Under the pieces are notes generated by a model. That model searched no databases and was not told the DNA's origin. It saw only the letters and a program-made list of their open reading frames with translations. DNA of 11,933 bases from NCBI GenBank assembly GCA_902464015.1, contig CABQHM010000079.1, forward strand, positions 1 through 11,933, in the 5' to 3' direction. Positions 1 to 6,338 of this stretch are shown here, piece by piece (within the stretch, counting starts at the first letter, position 1; every line of letters starts with the position of its first letter). A program made the translations under genes and the position numbers. Source of the DNA: an uncultured Coriobacteriales bacterium. Its GTDB lineage: Bacteria; Actinomycetota; Coriobacteriia; Coriobacteriales; UMGS124.

Positions 1-66
1 GGGGCGGGGGTGCGGCTATATCGCGTGGCCCGGCGCCGGAAGAACGCCCAGGCTCCCGCCCCCGGC

Positions 67-420
67 GGCAGCTAAACGGGCTCCGGTGCAGTGCGGGCGC
101 ACCCGGTGGCAGAAAAACGCGTTTCGGTGCAGTTTTGACAGGTCCATTGGCAGCGAAACGGGTTTCGGTGCAGTCGGGACTCCATCGACACCGGTGAGCG
201 CCGGGTTTGCCTGAGTATTTCGTTGTAAAAACAACGGAAAGACCAATCAGCCCCACCGTTTTGGCGCCCGAACGGCCAAAACGGGGAATCTGAACCTCGA
301 TCGGCCGCAATCACTACACCGAAACCCATCTGGCTGCCAGGTGGGTCGGGATTGCTGCACCGAAACCCGTTTGCCTGCCATCCGGCCCGACGAGACTGCG
401 CCCGGGCTCGCCCGGCTGTC
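67..420. repeat. Array of 26-bp repeats on a fixed 41-bp register, with orientation switch
   Basis: Clear plus-orientation units lie at 67-92, 108-133 and 149-174. Clear minus-orientation units lie at 313-338 and 354-379, with a degraded one at 395-420. The best unit (149-174) starts GGCAG, has the core CGAAACGGGTTTCG and ends GTGCAGT. The core is a near-perfect palindrome of CGAAAC and GTTTCG around GG. Starts are exactly 41 bp apart within each group, and 149 to 313 is exactly 4 x 41, so both groups share one register. The intermediate windows keep traces in phase: GTTTGCCTG near 206-214 and AAACGGG at 279-285. The 15-bp spacers are not conserved. A period of 41 is not a multiple of 3, so this is not coding. 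All of this is read directly from the sequence. Its role is unknown; a protein-binding array or an interspersed element are possibilities. Confidence 0.85.
218..284. other. Two hairpins in the centre of the 41-bp array
   Basis: The first hairpin has arms CGTTGT (221-226) and ACAACG (231-236) around an AAAA loop, extended by TTT and AAA with a one-base bulge. The second has perfect 10-bp arms CCGTTTTGGC (256-265) and GCCAAAACGG (275-284) around a 9-nt loop. Their centres are about 41 bp apart. Neither is followed by a T-run, so they are not clear terminators. They sit where the repeat units switch orientation. Confidence 0.6.
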
Positions 421-637
421 AGTCTCAAGCTCCACGAAACTCATTCGGGGGCGCGGGACGCGCGGAATACAGGGACACGGGGGCGACTGCCGGAATCAAA
501 GGCGCGGGCGCGGGCGCCGAGGACGGCCGTCGGAACTCACTCAATCGTGAGTACGCGGGTGCGGGGCGCCGGGCATAGGCGCGGGGACGCGGGGCGTACG
601 GGGGCACCGGGTGCGCGGGAACGTCCGCCGGCTGGTC
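421..637. other. GC-rich low-complexity intergenic DNA, no gene
   Basis: This stretch lies between the 41-bp array and the stop codon of the Fic-like gene. It is dominated by imperfect runs such as GCGGGNGCGGGGC and GGCGCGGGGACGCGGGG, especially at 500-615. Several short open frames cross it, but their Arg/Ala/Pro-rich composition follows from the base composition and none has a ribosome binding site. No clear terminator for the Fic-like gene is seen. Confidence 0.5.
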
Positions 638-1849
638 TTACCCGCCGAAAGAGTCACGCGCAACGGGGCGGTTGGGGATGAGCCTGTTCTCCAGACTTTC
701 GAGCAAGCCCTCGGCTTCGGAGGCGCGGTAGATTCTGTTGCGGCCGAAGCCGTCCTCGGAGGCGACGATGCCCGCGTCTTCCAGGCGCAGGAGTGCCTCG
801 TTGGTGGATGAGATGCTGCGTCCTAGAAGCAGCGCCGCCTGCCGCACGGTGAGCACGGGCTGACCAGGCATGAGGCCCAGCAGGGCGCCCACGGCCGAAC
901 CCTTGTTTGGCTTGCCGAACCGCTCGAGCCAGGCGTCGCGCAGGGAGAGGATTTCCCCCAAGTACACGTCGGCCGCCTGGCAGCACACGAGCACCGACTC
1001 GGCGCAGAAGCGCGCCCAACGGCCCACGGCCTCATCGACGTCAACGCGCCCCTGGGTATCCTCGAACCTGTAGGGCAAAAGCGACCGGGCGTGTCTGTCA
1101 GTATCGATCGCCGGGGCCAGGCCGATGGGCGCAACAAGCCCGCGCGAAAGGCCGCGCCGGTAGATGACGGCGTGCGACAGGAGCCTGCCCGTGCGGTCCA
1201 GACCCGTCTTGAACGGCTTGATCTCCTCGAGTTGGAAATGAGCGATGGCAGCTTGCCCGATGGGCGAGTACAGATCCGCCCCCACGAACGCGCAGAGCTC
1301 GTCGAGCAGCGCCGGGGCTTCGGCAGGCGTGGGCGGCACATGGAGCGGCGTGCCGTCATCGTGCGTGCGGGGACGGTACTCGCGTGTGCGCACCTTTGTG
1401 CCTGACTCCGAAGCGAGCCGGCCAAACCGCAGCATCGAGTGGATGTCGAGCATGGTTTGCGAGGTAAACGGCGTGCCCGGGCCCATCGAGCCGTAAATCA
1501 TGCCGAGCGCCATCTGATAATAGACGGCCTCGATGGCCGCCTCGCGGTCTTCCTCGTCGTCGAAATCGAGCGCGTCGAGGGCGGCAACCCGGTCGGCTGA
1601 ATCGGTACCATCAAACGACAGGAGCGACTCGATCTTGAGAACCGTGGACAGGCGAGGCCGGCGCCCCTCGACCCTCACCGAGGAAACAGCCTCCAAACGA
1701 GAAAGCACCCGGTGCAGCGCGCAACGCACCTCGCAACCCTCCGCTCGGTCCTCGAGCCGCACGAGCGCGGTCTCAGAGCGCGAAAGCCACGCCTGCACAT
1801 CGGCTCCCAAACATGGAAGCCGCTGGTTAAGATCGATTGGCGCAAACAA
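638..1849 (-). CDS. Fic-fold protein with altered catalytic motif and C-terminal winged helix
   Basis: This is a 403-residue cytoplasmic protein. Residues 100-240 look like a Fic domain, and the Fic motif is recognisable at 210-222 as IKPFKTGLDRTGR. The canonical motif is HPFxDGNGRxGR, so the catalytic His is Lys211, the Asp is Thr215 and the Asn-Gly pair is Leu217-Asp218, while Pro212, Phe213, Gly216, Arg219, Gly221 and Arg222 are kept. Residues 57-62 (SVRVEG) fit the (S/T)xxxE(G/N) inhibitory helix of class II Fic proteins. Residues 331-391 form a winged helix-turn-helix. Family knowledge: Fic enzymes move AMP or other nucleotide moieties onto target proteins. Inference: this one is probably not a normal AMPylator and may act as a DNA-binding regulator. 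The start is uncertain. TTG at 1849 directly follows an in-frame TAG; GTG at 1798 (residue 18) has a better GGGAG ribosome site five bases upstream. Confidence 0.85.
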   Translation of the reverse strand: MFAPIDLNQRLPCLGADVQAWLSRSETALVRLEDRAEGCEVRCALHRVLSRLEAVSSVRVEGRRPRLSTVLKIESLLSFDGTDSADRVAALDALDFDDEEDREAAIEAVYYQMALGMIYGSMGPGTPFTSQTMLDIHSMLRFGRLASESGTKVRTREYRPRTHDDGTPLHVPPTPAEAPALLDELCAFVGADLYSPIGQAAIAHFQLEEIKPFKTGLDRTGRLLSHAVIYRRGLSRGLVAPIGLAPAIDTDRHARSLLPYRFEDTQGRVDVDEAVGRWARFCAESVLVCCQAADVYLGEILSLRDAWLERFGKPNKGSAVGALLGLMPGQPVLTVRQAALLLGRSISSTNEALLRLEDAGIVASEDGFGRNRIYRASEAEGLLESLENRLIPNRPVARDSFGG

Positions 1850-2279
1850 CTAGCCCACCCCCCGTAGGCACGGTGCAACGCTGCCAGACAAACGCAGCAT
1901 ACCATCCCCCAGCAGTGAGCGCCAAGCGGGCAAGCGAGAGACCGACGAGTCAGCCAACTCAGCGCCGCTCAGCACGTAAGACCGCCGAGCACGTAAACAG
2001 GACGTTGGCAATTCATCAGCCAACCCGGCAGCAAGACCGCAGAGCATGCGAGCAAGCTGGCAGCCGCGCATCCCCCGCACTGCCTGGCGGCAATGACCGT
2101 CAGCCATGCAAGCAAGGCGCCTACAGCCCCGCCATCCCAGCGCCGCCCAGCACGCAAGACCACCAAACGCGCAGACGGAATGCGAATAAGCTCGCAATCC
2201 CCGCAACGCCCGGCAAAAAACCACGGTCAAATTCGCAAGCGAGGTACCAACCGTCCCCTCTTTACACTTGCTCGTCTCA
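1850..2279. repeat. Intergenic region with degenerate repeats upstream of the Fic-like gene
   Basis: No convincing gene is present. Three copies of a degenerate motif, CCGC(T/C)NAGCACG(T/C)AA, lie at 1965-1980, 1982-1997 and 2143-2158. The first and third sit in about 31 bp of near-identical sequence (from 1960 and 2137). Words such as GCAAGC and CCCGCA recur between them. Open frames on both strands are rich in Cys, Trp and Arg or in Pro, Gln and Thr, and look like by-products of the repeats. For the minus-strand Fic-like gene this would be a long leader or upstream region. Confidence 0.5.
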
Positions 2280-2367
2280 TTTAACATACATTTCACCAGT
2301 TCAAATGTATGTTAAATCATCAAAATACCAGTTGGCGCGATTTTTAAAATTCTGAAATGTATGTTAA
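2280..2367. promoter_or_regulatory. Operator-like cluster: three copies of AAATGTATGTTAA
   Basis: A perfect 14-bp inverted repeat has arms TTTAACATACATTT (2280-2293) and AAATGTATGTTAAA (2303-2316) around a 9-nt centre. A third copy, AAATGTATGTTAA, lies at 2355-2367, 52 bp downstream of the second, close to five helical turns and therefore on the same DNA face. The AT-rich segment between them (about 2317-2354) could hold a promoter. The arrangement is what a dimeric regulator with two-site binding would use. The nearest downstream gene on the minus strand is the Fic-like protein with a winged helix, so autoregulation is a reasonable guess. No regulator can be named from the motif. Confidence 0.65.
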
Positions 2368-2432
2368 TTTCCCAGCTTTGGCGCAAAATGCGGCACAAGC
2401 AGGCAAGAACCGACTCCTACCCCCAACGCAAA

Positions 2433-2472
2433 AAGGGCGCACCCTCGGCAATGAAACCGAGAGTGCGCCCTT
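2433..2472 (-). terminator. Rho-independent terminator of the FAD reductase gene
   Basis: Arms of 16 bases (2433-2448 and 2457-2472) pair with one mismatch around an 8-nt loop. Read on the minus strand, the stem ends in CCCTTTTTG, a proper T-run. It lies about 195 bases after the stop codon of the reductase. On the plus strand the stem is followed by CTTTC, so weak termination there is possible but no plus-strand gene needs it. The intervening 2473-2666 shows no gene, only an exact 10-bp tandem duplication, CCGGACGGTA, at 2559-2578. Confidence 0.8.
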
Positions 2473-2666
2473 CTTTCAATTCAAGCCCAGCCGGCGTCAC
2501 GGGGAGCGGACGTCGGCTCGCGGCGAGGATGCGGTCCTCCCATCCGAGTCTGACTGGGCCGGACGGTACCGGACGGTAGCGATATCATCTGGCAGCGGCG
2601 AGCCGCTCTCAGGACCTAAAGCCCGGTCAGCGCCGCAGGAAGCGAACATCAGCCCGCAGTGGGCGC

Positions 2667-4394
2667 TTAGCTCTCGTCGCCGGAGAGGTACTTGCCCACG
2701 AGGTAACCGAAGGTGCAGTTGCGGGTGTGGGACAGGCAGTTGAGGTTGTGCGGGTAGGTGTTGTTGAACATGCCACCCGAGGTGAGGCCCACGGCGAACA
2801 GGCCCTGGATGGGCTGGAAGTCGGCGTTGAGCACGCGGGAGTGGATGTCCACCTGCAGGCCGCCGGCGGTGCAGAGGGCCTCGGCGCCCTCAAGGTTGGC
2901 GTAGAAGGGCGGCGTGTCAATCTTGGCCATCATCGCGCCGGGGAAGTGGAAGTCGGAGTCCTCACCGGCGTCGCACATCTCGTTCCAGTGCTCGATGGTA
3001 GCCACGAAGGCGTCCGCAGGCACACCCATGAGCTCCGCGAGCTCCTCAAGAGTGTCGGCCTTGAGGGCGTTCTCGCTGGTAGCAGCGCCAACCCAGACCT
3101 CCTTGGGGCCGTAGCAGGAGCTGGAGGGCGTCCAGATGGCGTCGATCTTGTCGGCGATGGCGCCGTCGACGATGTAGTAGTCGCAGGCACCAGGCTGAGC
3201 CTGGATGGCGCAGGCCAGGTGGTTGTAGGGCTCGTACTCGGGGGTAAAGCGCTTGCCCAGCTTGTTCACGCGCAGGTAGGGCATGAGCTGCATGGGGTCG
3301 AGCATGAGGGGATGCGGGTACTCATCCTCGATACCGCCGATGGCCACAGCCATCTCGTGGCCGTCACCGGTGTTACCGGTGGAGGGGCTCATCCAGCCGC
3401 ACAGAGCCAGGTCACGCGGACGGCAGCAGCGCTGGAGCTTCTCGAGGTTGAAGCCGTAGCCGCCAGTGGCGAGCACGACGCCCTTGGCGCAGTTGTACTT
3501 CTCGTAGCCCTCGGCGCTCTTCACGATGACGCCCGTCACAGCGCCGCTCTCATCGGTCACAAGCTGGCAGGCGGGGCACTCGTAGCGCACCTCGGCGCCG
3601 GCCTCCTCGATGAGCTGGGGCAGCAGGGCGGACAGATCGGCAGGAGCAAACGGCAGGTTGAAGCTCGTGTTCCAGGAGCGCGACAGGCTCGTGGCGTCGA
3701 CCGAATCGCGGAAGTCGGGGAAGTCGCCCGTGGCGTTGAAGGTGAGGGGGAAGTCGTCCTCGGTCTTATCGCCGGCCTTCATGAGGTGGTCGACGTACCA
3801 GTCCACGGCCTCGCCGTTGCACTCAAGGTAGCGCTTGTACAGGTCGAAGTTGCCGCGGAAGCCGTTGTCCACCATGGCGTCGTGGAGCCACTCGGCTTCG
3901 TCGAACTCCACACCCCAGTGCTTGTGGATCTTGGAGTTGGTGCCGCCTAGCGTGGCGGAGCAATAGTTGGCGACGGCGCGCTTCTCCACGGCGACCGTCT
4001 TGAGGCCATGGTCGGCGCAGGAAAGAGCAGCGGCGTCGCCGGCAGGGCCAAGACCGCACACCACGACGTCGACGTCGTAGGTGGCAACGATGTCAGCGTC
4101 GGCAATGGGCTCGGCCACGAAGGCGATCTCACCCTCACCCGCAGCGCAGGGAGGGAAGAGGTTGGGGTCGTTCGTGGGGTAGCAGGCGTTGGCGGTGCCG
4201 GCGGCCTGGTTGGCGGCGGCAAGCGAGCCCTCGGCGTGCGGCTTGCTCGCGTCGGCGTTCTTGTCGGCGTCGTCGGCCAGGGCGACACCGGCCATGCTGG
4301 CGGCAGCGGCAAAGGCAGCGCTGGCGCTGGCGGCCGTGATGAACGTGCGGCGGCTCATGGCTTCGCGGGCGAGTTCGGGATAGGTCTTCTCCAT
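2667..4394 (-). CDS. Tat-exported FAD-dependent reductase (FAD_binding_2 / fumarate reductase flavoprotein-like)
   Basis: The protein has 575 residues. SRRTF at 14-18 followed by an Ala-rich hydrophobic stretch and ALA-DD near 38-42 is a twin-arginine signal, so the enzyme should be exported folded with its FAD. The FAD site is VVCGLGPAG (111-119); ATGGYG (309-314) and TGDGHEMA (342-349) are typical of the family. Against Shewanella flavocytochrome c3 (from memory), the fumarate-binding residues look replaced: the catalytic Arg position, after GKRFTPE, is Tyr390, the HTMGG segment is CTAGG (508-512), and the late active-site Arg is Tyr547 in NNTYP. It is probably not a fumarate reductase; the Tyr pattern recalls ketosteroid-dehydrogenase-like relatives. 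There are 19 cysteines and no haem-binding CxxCH. ATG 4394 is chosen because AGGGGG lies seven bases upstream and the signal starts there; an upstream extension to 4595 would disrupt the signal peptide. It is divergent from the LuxR gene. No electron-transfer partner is in the window. Confidence 0.9.
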   Translation of the reverse strand: MEKTYPELAREAMSRRTFITAASASAAFAAAASMAGVALADDADKNADASKPHAEGSLAAANQAAGTANACYPTNDPNLFPPCAAGEGEIAFVAEPIADADIVATYDVDVVVCGLGPAGDAAALSCADHGLKTVAVEKRAVANYCSATLGGTNSKIHKHWGVEFDEAEWLHDAMVDNGFRGNFDLYKRYLECNGEAVDWYVDHLMKAGDKTEDDFPLTFNATGDFPDFRDSVDATSLSRSWNTSFNLPFAPADLSALLPQLIEEAGAEVRYECPACQLVTDESGAVTGVIVKSAEGYEKYNCAKGVVLATGGYGFNLEKLQRCCRPRDLALCGWMSPSTGNTGDGHEMAVAIGGIEDEYPHPLMLDPMQLMPYLRVNKLGKRFTPEYEPYNHLACAIQAQPGACDYYIVDGAIADKIDAIWTPSSSCYGPKEVWVGAATSENALKADTLEELAELMGVPADAFVATIEHWNEMCDAGEDSDFHFPGAMMAKIDTPPFYANLEGAEALCTAGGLQVDIHSRVLNADFQPIQGLFAVGLTSGGMFNNTYPHNLNCLSHTRNCTFGYLVGKYLSGDES

Positions 4395-4420
4395 GCGTGA
4401 AACCCCCTTGGTTTCGTCGT

Positions 4421-4453
4421 GGGCCGGCCCCGGGCAAAAAGCCCGAGCGGCCC
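4421..4453 (-). promoter_or_regulatory. GC-rich stem-loop in the reductase 5' leader
   Basis: Outer arms GGGCCG (4421-4426) and CGGCCC (4448-4453) and inner arms CGGGC (4431-4435) and GCCCG (4441-4445) form an 11-bp interrupted stem. The loop reads TTTTT on the minus strand. It ends about 26 bases before the reductase start codon, just upstream of the AGGGGG ribosome site. It could affect mRNA stability or translation. No T-run follows it, so it is not a standard terminator. Confidence 0.4.
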
Positions 4454-4512
4454 GGATGGGCGGCACCGTTGCCACCCGACGGGCCTCATCATGCATCGTA
4501 CGGCCTTCAAAG

Positions 4513-4539
4513 TACATCTCCCCAAATGGTAGAGATGTA
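4513..4539. promoter_or_regulatory. Inverted repeat in the divergent promoter region, candidate LuxR operator
   Basis: Perfect 8-bp arms TACATCTC (4513-4520) and GAGATGTA (4532-4539) are separated by 11 bases. They lie in the 187-bp gap between the divergent reductase and LuxR genes. LuxR-type HTH dimers commonly bind such dyads. It is about 43 bases upstream of the LuxR start and 119 upstream of the reductase start. A repressor or activator site for one or both genes is inferred. No convincing -35/-10 pair was found on either strand. Confidence 0.5.
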
Positions 4540-4581
4540 GTAAACTGCCAGCTACATGGCGGTATAGAGAGTGGAGAGGAC

Positions 4582-6237
4582 ATGGTGCGGCACATGGGAG
4601 ACCAAACAGGGCGCGGCTGGACGCAACGTCAGTCGGCGCTGTGCACCGTGGTGGGTGCGGCGTGTCTGTGGGCCTGGGGCTACGTGGCAAACCTCAGCAC
4701 GGCGCTCTTCCCCCGCGTCGACGTAATCGCAAGCATCGGCATCGAGTACGCCTACTACGCCTCGCAGCTTACGCTGGCCTTGGCGGCCGTCATCCTTATC
4801 GGCATGCTGCGCCGCCGACACCCCGTCCTCTCCCCTGCCCTTGTCCTGGCGGCGGGCATGTGCCTCGCCGGAGCATCGTGGGCGATTTTCTTGCTGATGG
4901 GCCTGCCCGCAGGACCCGGGGGCGCCGCCGGATGGCTCGGGGCGGCCGTCATCGCCTGCGGCGTCGTGTACGGCGCGGCGGGGCTCGTGCTCACGGTGGC
5001 ATGGGGAGCGCGCTTCTCGCTGGGGTCACGCAGCATGCGCCAGCTTGTGCTGCTCTCCTTCTTGCTGGGATACATCATCTACCTTGCGATTCCCGTGCTG
5101 CCGAGCCGGATGTCCACCCTCGTCGCCTGCCTGTTGCCGCTGGTGTCGGCCGCGTTGTGGCTTCTCGACTCCTGGCGCAGGCACCAGCTGACCGGCGAGG
5201 TGTGGCCCCAAGAACGCATGCCCGGCGAGGCCTCGGCCGGCCTGGTGAACGCCGGCATCCTTCCCTGGCGCGCCATGGCGCTGTTCTCGGTGACGGCCCT
5301 CATCGGCAACTTCGTGACATCGCTTCTCATGGGTTCGAGCTACACGGGGGCGCAGGTCATCTTCCCAGGCGGCTTTCTTGTGTGTTGCTGCATCACCGCC
5401 GTGGCGCTCATTGCGGTGAGCCAAGGGGGCTTGAGGCTGGACATCGAGCTACTCTACCGCTACTGCCTGCCGTTTTCGGTGCTCGGAATGTTGCTGCTGC
5501 TCGTCGCACCGGACCGAAGCGGGGCGCTGGCGGGGGCACTCGTCACGGGTGCAAGCCTCTTTCTGCAAGTGCTCGTCATCTTGAAGGTGACTGAGTCTAC
5601 CCAGCAGACCGGCGCCTCGCCGCTGCTGGCGTTCAGCGTGGGGCAGGGTCTCGTCGGCAGCGTGGTATTCCTGGGCAATGCGGGCGGCCGCGTTGCGAGC
5701 GAGATTCCCAGCGCTGGCGAGGCAGTTCTGCCGCTGGCATGCGCCATTGGAGTGTTTGCCCTCTTTTACCTGCTTGTTTTGACAACCGATGGCCTGGCGA
5801 GGCGCGTGGCGAAGCTCGAAGGGGCAAGGAAGACGGGCGACGAGGACGGGGCGACCTCGCCTGACGCATCCGACAACGGGCGCCTGTCCCCGCAGGTCAC
5901 GACGGCGGGAACGAAGGCCGCTTCCGCAAGCACCATATTCGCAGGTACCTCGTCCCCAGCCGCTGCGGCGGCTGCCTCCATGCCCGCAGGCGCCGCATCC
6001 GCCGAAGCCTTGCGGCTTGACAGCTTCGCCCAAACCCTAGGCCTCACGCCCCGCGAGGCCGAAGTGTGCCGCTACCTCGTGCAGGGCCGCAGTCTGCCCT
6101 TCATCGCCGAGCAGCTCTACGTGACCGCCGGCACCGTGAAGACCCACGCCATCCACATCTACCGCAAAGCCGGCGTCACCAGCAAGCAAGAGTTCATCAG
6201 CCTGTTTGGAGAGAGTGCGGGCCAAGTACGACCATGA
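4582..6237 (+). CDS. LuxR-family transcriptional regulator with polytopic membrane domain
   Basis: The protein has 551 residues. Residues 15-402 contain about twelve hydrophobic segments (for example 57-77, 84-108, 117-141, 153-172, 230-250, 258-280, 316-336 and 382-402), resembling a transporter-like fold. A low-complexity Ala/Ser/Thr linker follows at 403-478. The C-terminus (487-545) is a LuxR/GerE helix-turn-helix with LTPREAEVCRYLVQGRS, IAEQLYVTAGTVKTH and IYRKAGV, all hallmarks of the family. Such membrane-anchored regulators are abundant in Eggerthellaceae next to Tat-exported reductase genes and are thought to sense the substrate at the membrane. The divergent gene here is exactly such a reductase, so control of it is likely but inferred. 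The start ATG 4582 has GGAG five bases upstream and directly precedes the first hydrophobic region; the frame is open upstream to 4393 but lacks a comparable site. No terminator is seen after it. Confidence 0.9.
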   Translation: MVRHMGDQTGRGWTQRQSALCTVVGAACLWAWGYVANLSTALFPRVDVIASIGIEYAYYASQLTLALAAVILIGMLRRRHPVLSPALVLAAGMCLAGASWAIFLLMGLPAGPGGAAGWLGAAVIACGVVYGAAGLVLTVAWGARFSLGSRSMRQLVLLSFLLGYIIYLAIPVLPSRMSTLVACLLPLVSAALWLLDSWRRHQLTGEVWPQERMPGEASAGLVNAGILPWRAMALFSVTALIGNFVTSLLMGSSYTGAQVIFPGGFLVCCCITAVALIAVSQGGLRLDIELLYRYCLPFSVLGMLLLLVAPDRSGALAGALVTGASLFLQVLVILKVTESTQQTGASPLLAFSVGQGLVGSVVFLGNAGGRVASEIPSAGEAVLPLACAIGVFALFYLLVLTTDGLARRVAKLEGARKTGDEDGATSPDASDNGRLSPQVTTAGTKAASASTIFAGTSSPAAAAAASMPAGAASAEALRLDSFAQTLGLTPREAEVCRYLVQGRSLPFIAEQLYVTAGTVKTHAIHIYRKAGVTSKQEFISLFGESAGQVRP

Positions 6238-6338
6238 GCAACGCCAAAACACAGAATCTTCCAAATATGCTAATCTATCGCCAGTTTTTGTAAGTTTCTT
6301 ACTAAAACGACGGATAAATTTGATTGCGATGAAAAGAT

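Noticed and set aside
67..420. CRISPR-like pattern in the 41-bp array (and in the 23- and 33-bp arrays)
   Set aside because: Repeats are partly degenerate, spacers are only 7-15 bases, orientation flips within the first array, and there are no cas genes in the window.
72..428. Minus-strand open frame of 118 codons over the 41-bp array
   Set aside because: Its peptide simply reads the 26-bp repeats in shifting frames (variants of LHRNPF and TETRF); there is no ribosome site and the period is not a multiple of three.
1850..2296. Minus-strand frame of 148 codons directly upstream of and in frame with the Fic-like gene, separated by a single TAG
   Set aside because: The Cys/Trp/Arg/Leu-rich composition follows the repeats, it starts inside the operator palindrome, and it has no recognisable domain. 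The in-frame join is noted but looks accidental.
1837..2355. Plus-strand frame of 172 codons
   Set aside because: Gln/Thr/Pro/Arg-rich product of the repeat-laden intergenic DNA; starts inside the Fic-like gene on the other strand.
2559..2578. Exact tandem 10-bp duplication CCGGACGGTA
   Set aside because: Only two copies, in the 3' untranslated region of the reductase; no structure or conserved role visible.
2727..3950. 407-codon plus-strand frame antisense to the FAD reductase
   Set aside because: Val/Gly/His-rich shadow caused by the third-position GC of the real gene; no motif and no ribosome site.
4641..5594. 317-codon plus-strand frame within the LuxR gene
   Set aside because: Arg/His/Pro-rich shadow frame; the LuxR frame has clear membrane segments and an HTH.
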